Origin: Planctomycetota bacterium
GTDB lineage: Bacteria > Planctomycetota > Phycisphaerae > Sedimentisphaerales > Anaerobacaceae
DNA: 12,763 bases
Direction: 5' to 3'
Assembly: GCA_022567055.1 (NCBI GenBank)
Contig: JADFHU010000074.1
Location: 1-12,763, forward strand
Position numbers and translations under genes: made by a program. The notes below the pieces were generated by a model. It was given only the letters and a program-made list of their open reading frames with translations, was not told the origin of the DNA and made no database searches. Numbering within the stretch: position 1 is the first letter of the stretch; each line of letters begins with the position of its first letter. This document shows positions 6,577 through 12,763 of this stretch, piece by piece.

Positions 6577-6868
6577 CTATGCTAGTTTTGCCAAGCGAAT
6601 GCCCTTCAAATTTGGTACCAGCGCGGCGATATAGTACTGACCCTCATGATGGATGACTAAACTGCCAGGTCCCATCGGAGGCCTGCCAGACACCAAGATC
6701 CACCGGCTGCTGTTTCTCGGTTGTGTATTTTCCCAGGTCAGGATCGCCTGCGATCTGCCGCCAGTCGCCCCCAATCTGGGGGCGCAAGGCGTGACTCGTG
6801 CCTTGCGGCAGAGCGGTGCCGCCAGCAAGCACTGTTATGGCGACTGTGAATGATACAGAAATGCGCAT
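6577..6868 (-). pseudogene. Remnant of a secreted GH43-like beta-propeller protein, internal deletion
   Basis: Reading from 6868 gives a signal peptide (MRISVSFTVAITVLAGGTA) and then GDPDLGKYT and KQQPVDLGVWQASDG. I recognise these as the opening of secreted glycosidase-like propeller proteins of PVC-type bacteria. At about 6655-6664 the frame stops making sense and a short out-of-frame tail ends soon after. In another frame the DNA resumes as HEGQYYIAALVPNLKGIR and ends at the stop at 6577-6579, which is how such proteins finish. The first 70 and last 27 or so codons thus remain, with most of the gene deleted and the frame shifted. Parent family recognition is from memory; the two-frame structure is read directly. 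Confidence 0.65.
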
Positions 6869-7098
6869 GGGTCTCGTGACCTGATTGTAGCGCGTTTACT
6901 TTTGCGACTGAGTCTGTTCGAGCAAACGAAGAAGAGGGCCTTCACATTTGAATTCCTCGTGTTTTGGGTGCTAGTACCAACAGTCCAAGTTTTCGTAAGC
7001 GTCGTTTTTTCATTTTCTTCCCTTTCCTGACAAGTCGGATTCAACTCACCAGTTCATAAACAAGTATGCTCTTGAACGCAGGGTTCATTTTCTCATAG
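6869..7098. other. AT-rich spacer between radical SAM gene and glycosidase remnant
   Basis: Lower in GC than the rest of the window. Apart from the 23-codon ORF at 6942-7013 I find no gene, RNA or clear terminator. It probably contains the old promoter and leader of the remnant gene, left exposed after decay. Confidence 0.4.
6942..7013 (-). CDS. Tiny signal-peptide-like ORF with a strong ribosome binding site
   Basis: 23 codons starting MKKRRLRKLGLLVLAP, preceded by a purine-rich AGGAAAGGGAAGAAA right before the ATG. The start has the shape of a secretion signal: basic, then hydrophobic, then AP. The frame then closes within eight codons. It may be the beginning of another decayed secreted-protein gene, or a leader peptide for the downstream remnant at 6577-6868. 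The AT-rich stretch 6869-7098 holds nothing else I can support. Confidence 0.3.
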   Translation of the reverse strand: MKKRRLRKLGLLVLAPKTRGIQM

Positions 7099-7147
7099 TA
7101 TTTCAGCCTTCAGCCTTCACCCTTCACTCTTCACCCCTCACCCTTCA
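7099..7147 (-). repeat. TGAAGGG heptamer array in register with a stop codon
   Basis: Seven consecutive 7-nt units on the minus strand. The first, TGAAGGG (7147-7141), supplies the TGA stop of the radical SAM gene. Then come TGAGGGG, TGAAGAG, TGAAGGG, TGAAGGC twice and a weaker TGAAATA. All seven begin with TGA. Because seven is not a multiple of three, the array places a TGA in every reading frame within 21 nt. Confidence 0.85.
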
Positions 7148-8176
7148 AAACAACAGCCCCTGTCCTGCCTCGACTCGACGGAAGGCCGTAGTTTCCATGG
7201 CAGTGGTTCGATTGGCAAGTCCGTAGCGGCGGCGAAACAGGTCGAACATCTGCGCCAGAGTGGCGGCGTAGTCGCCCTCCCCGGACATGCGGCGACCGAA
7301 GGTGGAGCTGTTGAGCTTTCCATCGCGCATCTGTCTCAGTCTCTGCTCGACTTTCTGTTTGTGATGGGGATAGTGTTGGGAGAGCCAGGAGAGAAAGAGG
7401 TCCTTGACGCCGTAGGGCAGACGCAGCAGGGTGTAGTTGGCCGAGTGGGCCCCGGCCTGGGCAGCGACCTTGAGCAGGTCGGCCAGCTCATGGTCGGTCA
7501 GTCCGGGGATGACCGGAGCACACATCACATTGACGGGGATGCCGCTCTGCGACAACGTGGCGATCGCCTCCAGGCGTTTCTGCGGTGCCGATGCCCGCGG
7601 CTCCATTACGCGTGACAGCTCGTGGTCCAGCGTCGTCAGGGAGATGTTCACCAGGACCGCCCGGTACTCGGCGAGTTCTTGGAGGATGTCCAGGTCGCGG
7701 GTGACCAGGTAGTTCTTAGTGATGATGGCCACGGGATTGCGAAACTCCGCCAGGACCTCCAGGCAGCGGCGGGTGATCTTCAGTTGGCGCTCCACCGGCT
7801 GATAGGGATCGGTGACGCCGCTCAGTGCCACGACCTGGGGAACCCAGGAACGACGCAGCAGCGCCTCACGCAGCAGTTCGGGTGCCTCCGCCTTGACGAG
7901 GATCTTCGTTTCGAAATCCAGGCCGCAGGACATGCCCAGGTATTCATGGGTCGGCCGGGCATAGCAGTAGCTGCAGCCGTGTTCACAGCCACGGTAGGGA
8001 TTCAGGGAGACGTCGAAGCCGACGTCGGGGCTGTCATTCCTGGTGAGAACGGACCGCGAGTGATCCTGGAAGAACTCCGTGCGTATGGGCCGCGGATTCT
8101 CTTCCGATGGGTCCGGCTCGATGACCAAGGGCTCGAAACGCCCGGTCGGGTTTTCCGGTGAGCCGCGGCCTTTCAT
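7145..8176 (-). CDS. PA0069-family radical SAM protein (SplB-like)
   Basis: 343 residues. Radical SAM enzymes bind a 4Fe-4S cluster through three Cys and cleave S-adenosylmethionine. Here GCEHGCSYC gives Cys64, Cys68 and Cys71 in NPYRGCEHGCSYCYARPTH, followed by YLG and GLDFETKI, which are diagnostic of the PA0069 subgroup related to spore photoproduct lyase. SGVTDPYQPVER (about 109-120) is the next conserved block. The N-terminal MKGRGSPENPTGRFE is also typical. There is no Cys-rich C-terminal SPASM domain, so it is not a sulfatase-maturing enzyme. Function of the subgroup is not established. It follows the PqaA-like gene by 19 nt with AGGA about ten nt before the ATG, so it is probably co-transcribed. 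The stop is the first triplet of a heptamer array. Confidence 0.92.
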   Translation of the reverse strand: MKGRGSPENPTGRFEPLVIEPDPSEENPRPIRTEFFQDHSRSVLTRNDSPDVGFDVSLNPYRGCEHGCSYCYARPTHEYLGMSCGLDFETKILVKAEAPELLREALLRRSWVPQVVALSGVTDPYQPVERQLKITRRCLEVLAEFRNPVAIITKNYLVTRDLDILQELAEYRAVLVNISLTTLDHELSRVMEPRASAPQKRLEAIATLSQSGIPVNVMCAPVIPGLTDHELADLLKVAAQAGAHSANYTLLRLPYGVKDLFLSWLSQHYPHHKQKVEQRLRQMRDGKLNSSTFGRRMSGEGDYAATLAQMFDLFRRRYGLANRTTAMETTAFRRVEAGQGLLF

Positions 8177-8195
8177 AGCGTGTGTTCCTGAGAGA

Positions 8196-9593
8196 TCAAC
8201 GGTTGTCTTGAGGGGTAGCCTTCGACTCTTCCTGGAAGGGCAATGTCTCCGGAATCACCGTAACGTCAGTCGTCAGGGTGACGGTTCCTTTGGGCTGCAC
8301 GGGGTCATCAAAGATAAGTTCCATCATGAAGGCCGTCCACCCCTGTTGCGGAGGGGAGACAGTCACTGCGTACTGTCGTCCGAGAGGGGAGGTTTGTCGG
8401 GCAGTCACCTCGCGACTCGTCCAAGCAGGCCCAATGGTTTCCAGGCGAAAATCACGCGCTGACGGATTGTCGGCCTGCCAGAGTCTGACGTGGCGCGGCT
8501 TGATTTGAGTATGAACGACCAAGGAACCGGGCTTGGGCTTGGTCCAGGTGAAAGTCGGCAGTGTACGCTGACGGAGGACGGCCCTGTAAAAGGTGCGCAG
8601 CGTAGCGCCGGCGGTCTCATCCAAGCCATGATCCGTATTGGGGATGTAGCGGAGGTACTTGGGCCCCTGGAGGTCTGGGTAATAGAATTGGGCGGAGTCG
8701 GGCAGAAAGTACTGGTCGCCGGTGCTGTTGATAATGCACTTGGGAATAAGGATGTCCCGATGATAGGTATAGGGATCAATAATGGCCCGGGCGGCCTGAG
8801 AGCGAGGGGTGAACAGCGACTCGGCTATCCCGTTCTCGACATAGGGTGTCAGGGCCTCCGAGTAGAACCCGTAGGCCCGATAGTGGTGACGGATCGATTC
8901 CTCCATGTTCAGGGCATCGATGACAACGGGCGCGATGGCGATGACGCGTTTATCCACGGCCGCACAGAGCCAGGTGGTCCAGCCGCGTTTGGAGGCCCCG
9001 CTGACCACGAAGCGATTGACCGCCTTGCGCTCATCGTCGGGATCGTTGGAAAACGCATGAATCGTATCCATGGCACGGACCGCACTCTTGGTCATGGGCA
9101 GAAGGGCCAGCCATTCGGGATCACGAAGCCGGTAGAACTCTGCCCACCCGAATGCCAGGATGTCGTCTTCAGTGCGCTGCCGAAGGTTTGGATCTGACAG
9201 AAACGTGAGGGGTTGATTGGGAACGTTGTACAGTTCTGCGGTAATGGAATGGGTCAATACGGCCATATCGATGAACATCTCTTGTATCTGGGGCGGATCG
9301 CGTGAATTATCGCTGCCTCCGATATAGAGCAGCGCCGTATCTCTGTCTAAGCGATTCGGTACATTCAGCACCAGCCAATGGCGCCATAAGGTACGGCCGA
9401 CATCGCGGTCCGTGAGCCAGGCTTGCGAGGCCATGTGCAAGACATAACGTGTACCCTGCGAAAAGGGCTCCTGGGCCACAATTCTCCAGGCATAGTTTGC
9501 ATCGGGCTTGGCAACGTAGTCGTGCAGGGCGGATGCATAAATGACCCCAGGCGTTAGGAGGAGTAGGAGAACAAAATGTCTGAGCTGCTTCAT
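8196..9593 (-). CDS. PhoPQ-activated pathogenicity-related (PqaA-type) secreted hydrolase
   Basis: 465 residues. Residues 1-20 are a signal peptide cleaved after VIYA, so the protein should be periplasmic or secreted. The mature start ALHDYVAKPDANYAW and the LLYIGGSDN block (88-96) are characteristic of the PqaA family. The fold is alpha/beta-hydrolase-like: the nucleophile candidate is Ser201 in VSGASKRG, Asp293 in NSTGDQYF is the likely acid, and His322 in NTDHGL is the likely base. Family substrate is unknown; it was named for a Salmonella PhoPQ-regulated gene, and no PhoPQ link is implied here. It starts 26 nt after the stop of the Gfo/Idh/MocA remnant, with AGGA nine nt upstream, and is followed closely by the radical SAM gene. 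Confidence 0.88.
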   Translation of the reverse strand: MKQLRHFVLLLLLTPGVIYASALHDYVAKPDANYAWRIVAQEPFSQGTRYVLHMASQAWLTDRDVGRTLWRHWLVLNVPNRLDRDTALLYIGGSDNSRDPPQIQEMFIDMAVLTHSITAELYNVPNQPLTFLSDPNLRQRTEDDILAFGWAEFYRLRDPEWLALLPMTKSAVRAMDTIHAFSNDPDDERKAVNRFVVSGASKRGWTTWLCAAVDKRVIAIAPVVIDALNMEESIRHHYRAYGFYSEALTPYVENGIAESLFTPRSQAARAIIDPYTYHRDILIPKCIINSTGDQYFLPDSAQFYYPDLQGPKYLRYIPNTDHGLDETAGATLRTFYRAVLRQRTLPTFTWTKPKPGSLVVHTQIKPRHVRLWQADNPSARDFRLETIGPAWTSREVTARQTSPLGRQYAVTVSPPQQGWTAFMMELIFDDPVQPKGTVTLTTDVTVIPETLPFQEESKATPQDNR

Positions 9594-9619
9594 GATGGGA
9601 ATCCTAAGTAGTCTCTAAG

Positions 9620-9931
9620 TCAAAGCGTCCAGCCCTCTCGATACGGCGTTTGCAGGAGCGCATTGGCCCCGGGGTTGCCCGTAAACTCAAATCGTTCCGA
9701 ATCCCATGCCAGCGTTTGGCCGGAGAGCTTCATCGCGATGATACCCAACATGGCTATTTCAGTCAAAGGACCACCGTAGTCGAAGTTTGAGCCTGCGGGT
9801 CTGCCCCCCTTACAAGCCTCGAGCCACTCTTTGCTGTGTCCGACCGAACGCGGAATTGTCTTGGCCGGTTTTTCGTAGGTATGAATTCGGCCATGGGGAA
9901 TGAAGCTAAGGCGACCGGTCCCATGGTTTGG
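9620..9931 (-). pseudogene. Gfo/Idh/MocA oxidoreductase C-terminal remnant
   Basis: An open frame of 103 codons runs from just after a TAA at 9932-9934 to the TGA at 9620-9622. It reads HGRIHTYEKPAKTIPRSVGH, then SKEWLEACKGGRPAGSNFDY, GGPLTEIAMLG and the ending TPYREGWTL. These are the last blocks of planctomycete-type Gfo/Idh/MocA dehydrogenases, which act on sugars or sugar-like substrates with NAD(P). The whole nucleotide-binding N-terminus and any ATG start are missing, and the preceding sulfatase gene stops only 11 nt before. It is therefore a truncated relic, not a gene. Its place suggests an intact oxidoreductase once stood between the sulfatase and the PqaA-like gene. Confidence 0.85.
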
Positions 9932-9941
9932 TTAGAGTGCC

Positions 9942-11384
9942 TTATTTCTTTTTCCTATTGCCTGACTTCCTATTGACCCAATTCTTATACTCCGGTCGCG
10001 CGGCCCATTCCTTGAGATAGGGTTGGTACTCGGGGATGGCATACCAGAAACGACCGTGCGGCCCCTCGCGCGTCACCTTGCCCTCAGGGTAGTCCGCTCC
10101 GGCTCGGCTTTGGGCGACCGAGGCGATCATCGCGTCCAGGGCGGCCCGAAGGCGCTGGGCGTCCGCCGGTCGTTCGACGAAGAGGTCCTTCGATTCGGTC
10201 TTGTCGGTCAGCAGATCGAACAACAGGTACTTCCCGCTGCCGATCTTCTCGGTCACGATCTTTAGATCGTTGTCGATCAGCGCCGCCTTCCCCTGGTAGT
10301 GGAAGGGCAGGGGCTTGGTGCGCGGGCCCAGTTCGCCGGCGAGTAGCGGCTTGAGGCTCATGCCGTCGACCAAGTCGAGCATGGAGTCCCGAGGCAAACC
10401 CAGCAGGTCCACAATGGTCGGAAAGATGTCCATGGTCGATGCCGGAAAGGAGGTGACGCGCGGCTTGATCCCGGCGGGCCACTCGATGATGCCCGGCACC
10501 CGCAGGCCGCCCTCCCATAGGGTTCCCTTGTTGCCGCGTAGGCCGCCGACCGAGTCGTGGCCCACCCCCGCCAGGCCGCCGTTGTCACTGCAGAACCAGA
10601 CGAGCGTATTCTGGTCGAGCCCCAATCTCCTCAGGCCGCGGCGTAAGGTGCCGATGCTGCGGTCCATGGCCACCAACTCGCCGTGGTGATGCGCCGACTT
10701 TGTGCTTTCGCCTTCAATCTGATCCTCCTCGCTGGCCACCCAGGGGCTATGCGGCGACCCATACCAGATCACGGCAAAGAATGGCCGGGTCTCGTTCCGG
10801 GTCTGCTCGATGAATTTCAGTGCCTCGCCCACGATGACTTCCGACGAGTCCCCCTGGAATTCCTCGAATTTGCCCATGCGGCTCAAGACAGGATTCATGT
10901 CGAAGAAGTTCGTCACGGTGAGCCAATGATCGAAGCCGAAGTGACCGGGATGATGGGGATCCGAAGCGAGCACGGGCACACCCGGACCGCGTATGCCGTT
11001 GAGGTGCCACTTGCCGAAGTGACCAGTGGCGTACCCGGCCTTCTGCATGGCCCGGGCCATCGTCCGTTCCTGTCGATGCAGTGCATAGCCGTGCGCGCGC
11101 ACGCCCGTCCGATCATGCGTGCGGCCGGTGAGGACGCTCGCCCGCGTCGGCGAACAGACCGGGCCGGCGGCATAGAAGCGATCGAAGCGCAGGCCGTTGG
11201 CGGCCATGGCATCGAGGTTCGGCGTCTTGAGGATCGGATGGTGGTAGTAGCCGGTCTGTCCCCATCCCTGGTCATCGGCCATGACCAGGATGACGTTGGG
11301 CCTTGCGGCTCGGATCGGTCGGGCGCATAGGCTGCATGAGATGATCAGCGCCACGGAGAGTTGCAGGTAGGGGTTCTTTTTCAT
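9942..11384 (-). CDS. Secreted arylsulfatase-type sulfatase
   Basis: 480 residues. The N-terminus has a hydrophobic signal core (LQLSVALIISCSLC) and then RPIRAARPNVILVMADDQG; Asp37 and Asp38 are metal ligands. IISC17 fits a lipobox, so a lipoprotein is possible besides ordinary secretion. The formylglycine signature is complete: CSPTRASVLTG with Cys77 and Arg81. HFGKWHL and the SDNGG and PHSPW blocks complete the active site. It releases sulfate from a sulfated sugar or aryl ester; the exact subfamily is not evident. It follows the sulfatase at 11481 by 96 nt on the same strand. The last ten residues are a basic tail, NRKSGNRKKK, encoded by repetitive purine-rich DNA next to the oxidoreductase relic, and may be an acquired extension. 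Confidence 0.94.
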   Translation of the reverse strand: MKKNPYLQLSVALIISCSLCARPIRAARPNVILVMADDQGWGQTGYYHHPILKTPNLDAMAANGLRFDRFYAAGPVCSPTRASVLTGRTHDRTGVRAHGYALHRQERTMARAMQKAGYATGHFGKWHLNGIRGPGVPVLASDPHHPGHFGFDHWLTVTNFFDMNPVLSRMGKFEEFQGDSSEVIVGEALKFIEQTRNETRPFFAVIWYGSPHSPWVASEEDQIEGESTKSAHHHGELVAMDRSIGTLRRGLRRLGLDQNTLVWFCSDNGGLAGVGHDSVGGLRGNKGTLWEGGLRVPGIIEWPAGIKPRVTSFPASTMDIFPTIVDLLGLPRDSMLDLVDGMSLKPLLAGELGPRTKPLPFHYQGKAALIDNDLKIVTEKIGSGKYLLFDLLTDKTESKDLFVERPADAQRLRAALDAMIASVAQSRAGADYPEGKVTREGPHGRFWYAIPEYQPYLKEWAARPEYKNWVNRKSGNRKKK

Positions 11385-11480
11385 AGCTAACTTTCGAGTG
11401 GGTAGAGTTAGGTTTTCTGGCGTCCTGCGTCCATTCGTGACTGGGTTCTTCGCGCTTGAGGGCCTCTCGTGGTTTTTCCC

Positions 11481-12763
11481 TTACTCTCCCAGTCGCCCGT
11501 CGTCGGGCCCAAGACGACCCGGCTCGCGTAGGCCCGATCCCCTGCGTTTAGTCAGCTTGTCGCCGAGGTCTGCCCGGGCCTGCTCGGCCAGGCGCTGCAG
11601 GCGCTCGACCACCCGCGGATTTTCCTGGGCGACATTCTTGCTCTCCCCGACGTCGTTCTTGAGGTCGAACAGGGCCAGTCCAATTTTTTCCTGGCTGTAG
11701 TTGACCGGTTTTCCCCCTGTGCCCCCCGGACGCCCCTGCAGGGTGCGATAGCCATGGGGAAAGTGAAGCTTCCAACGGCGGTCGCGGACCGCCTGCAATT
11801 GGCCGCCGGCGTAGTAGCAGTAGAAGGCCTCATGAGGCGACCGTACGTTCGGTTCGCCGAACATGAGTCCCTGGATGTCCTTGCCATCGATCTTGTGCGC
11901 GGGCAGTTCAGCCTTGATGAGCGCGGCGACCGTGGGCAGGATGTCGATGGTTGAGGCCAGTTCATTACAGACGCTCCCGGCTGCTATCCTGCTGGGCCAC
12001 CACATCAGCGTCGGCTCGCGAATGCCACCCTCGAACTCGGTCCCCTTGCCTTCACGCAGCGGCCCGGCCGAACCGGCACGGGTGCCGTAACTCAGCCAGG
12101 GCCCATTGTCCGAAGTGAAGATCACCAGAGTGTTCTCGGCCAGATCGTGGCGGCGGATTTCGTCGAGAACCTGGCCGACGGACCAATCGACCTCCATGAC
12201 CACGTCACCGAAGAGCCCACGGCTGCTCTTGCCACGAAACTTGTCGGAGACAAATAGCGGCACGTGAACCATGCTGTGCGGTAGGTAGAGAAAGAAGGGG
12301 CGTTTGGCGTTACGGCGTATGAAGTCCACGGCATGCTCGGTGTATTGAGTCGTAAGCTGCTCTTGATCTTGGGGCGAGACCTGTGCGTTGATGACCTTCT
12401 CGCCTTCTATCAGGGGCAGATGGGGCCAGCGCTTGAGCCGTTCGGCCATGGGCAGGTGCACGACACCGGGGTGGTAGGGCCACATATCATTGGAGTAGGG
12501 CAGCCCGAAGTACTCGTCGAAGCCGTGACGCAGGGGCAGGAACTTCGGATGGTGGCCCAAGTGCCACTTGCCGTAGATCGCCGTGGCATACCCCTTCTGC
12601 TTGCAGATCTCGGCGAGGGTGACCTCGCTGGCGTTGATGCCGTGCGTTGCTTTCGGACCCAGTGCCCCGGAGATGCCCACGCGGCGATGGTAGCAGCCCG
12701 TCAGCAGTGCCGCGCGGGACGCCGAACAGACGGCCGATGATACCACGAAGTCGGTGAACTTCA
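11481..12763 (-). CDS. Sulfatase, 5' end beyond the window
   Basis: About 426 codons are visible; the frame stays open to the window edge through KFTDFVVSS. The Met at 12746 falls just before the active-site signature and is not the true start, since the signal peptide and metal-binding N-terminus must lie outside. The signature CSASRAALLTG uses Ala in place of Pro, an allowed variant. IYGKWHLGHH, LYLPHSMVHVPLF, TSDNGPW and FEGGIREPTLMWWP follow in sulfatase order. It differs clearly from the other two sulfatases, so it is not a recent tandem copy. First visible gene of the minus-strand run that continues through 9942. No defect is seen in the visible part. Confidence 0.92.
   Translation of the reverse strand, partial: KFTDFVVSSAVCSASRAALLTGCYHRRVGISGALGPKATHGINASEVTLAEICKQKGYATAIYGKWHLGHHPKFLPLRHGFDEYFGLPYSNDMWPYHPGVVHLPMAERLKRWPHLPLIEGEKVINAQVSPQDQEQLTTQYTEHAVDFIRRNAKRPFFLYLPHSMVHVPLFVSDKFRGKSSRGLFGDVVMEVDWSVGQVLDEIRRHDLAENTLVIFTSDNGPWLSYGTRAGSAGPLREGKGTEFEGGIREPTLMWWPSRIAAGSVCNELASTIDILPTVAALIKAELPAHKIDGKDIQGLMFGEPNVRSPHEAFYCYYAGGQLQAVRDRRWKLHFPHGYRTLQGRPGGTGGKPVNYSQEKIGLALFDLKNDVGESKNVAQENPRVVERLQRLAEQARADLGDKLTKRRGSGLREPGRLGPDDGRLGE

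Noticed and set aside
7099..7147. Heptamer repeats as a CRISPR array
   Set aside because: Units are 7 nt, contiguous and without spacers; no cas genes nearby.
7145..8176. Radical SAM gene near sulfatases as an anaerobic sulfatase-maturing enzyme
   Set aside because: It has the PA0069/SplB-type motif order and lacks the Cys-rich C-terminal SPASM region that maturing enzymes need.
8490..9197. 235-codon plus-strand frame opposite the PqaA-like gene
   Set aside because: Low-information Gly/Val/Asp-rich translation antisense to a well-supported gene.
10683..11330. 215-codon plus-strand frame opposite the middle sulfatase
   Set aside because: Antisense to the sulfatase core with its intact signature; no independent motif.

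Overview
The window comes from a GC-rich bacterial chromosome. The content is what one expects of a polysaccharide-degrading bacterium of the Planctomycetota / Verrucomicrobiota-Lentisphaerota (PVC) type or a similar sulfatase-rich lineage. It holds three different secreted sulfatases, a PhoPQ-activated-type (PqaA) secreted hydrolase, the tail of a Gfo/Idh/MocA oxidoreductase, and short heptanucleotide repeats beside genes. The lineage is inferred from gene style, not from a marker gene.

Layout. 1-185: non-coding edge with two small palindromes. 186-4626, minus strand: a probable amino-sugar operon, transcribed nagA-like deacetylase, a multi-spanning Nramp-like transporter (11-nt overlap), a 21-bp hairpin, nagB-like deaminase, then a quinone-oxidoreductase-like dehydrogenase. 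4627-4845: divergent regulatory region. 4846-6468, plus strand: secreted sulfatase. 6469-7144: a decayed stretch with an internally deleted secreted beta-propeller-type glycosidase remnant, a tiny signal-peptide-like ORF and heptamer arrays. 7145-12763, minus strand: a run read in the order sulfatase (5' end outside the window), sulfatase, truncated Gfo/Idh/MocA C-terminus, PqaA-like hydrolase, PA0069-family radical SAM protein.

How the genes may work together (inference): secreted sulfatases would remove sulfate from glycans. Released N-acetylated amino sugars would be deacetylated and deaminated by NagA/NagB to fructose-6-phosphate, so sulfated amino-sugar glycans of the mucin, keratan, heparin or chondroitin kind are plausible substrates. 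The transporter inside the nag operon has the Nramp fold pattern but lacks the Nramp metal ligands, so it is a candidate amino-sugar transporter of unrecognised type. The NagA-like protein carries a well-supported signal peptide, which is odd for an enzyme of a phosphorylated cytosolic substrate.

The most unusual non-coding signal is a set of degenerate 7-bp arrays lying immediately 3' of four genes or remnants, in sense orientation. Each is built on a unit that begins with a stop codon (TAATCAG or TGAAGGG). In three cases the gene's own stop codon is the first triplet of a unit. Two pseudogene remnants, both interrupting otherwise compact gene runs, show recent loss of carbohydrate genes here.
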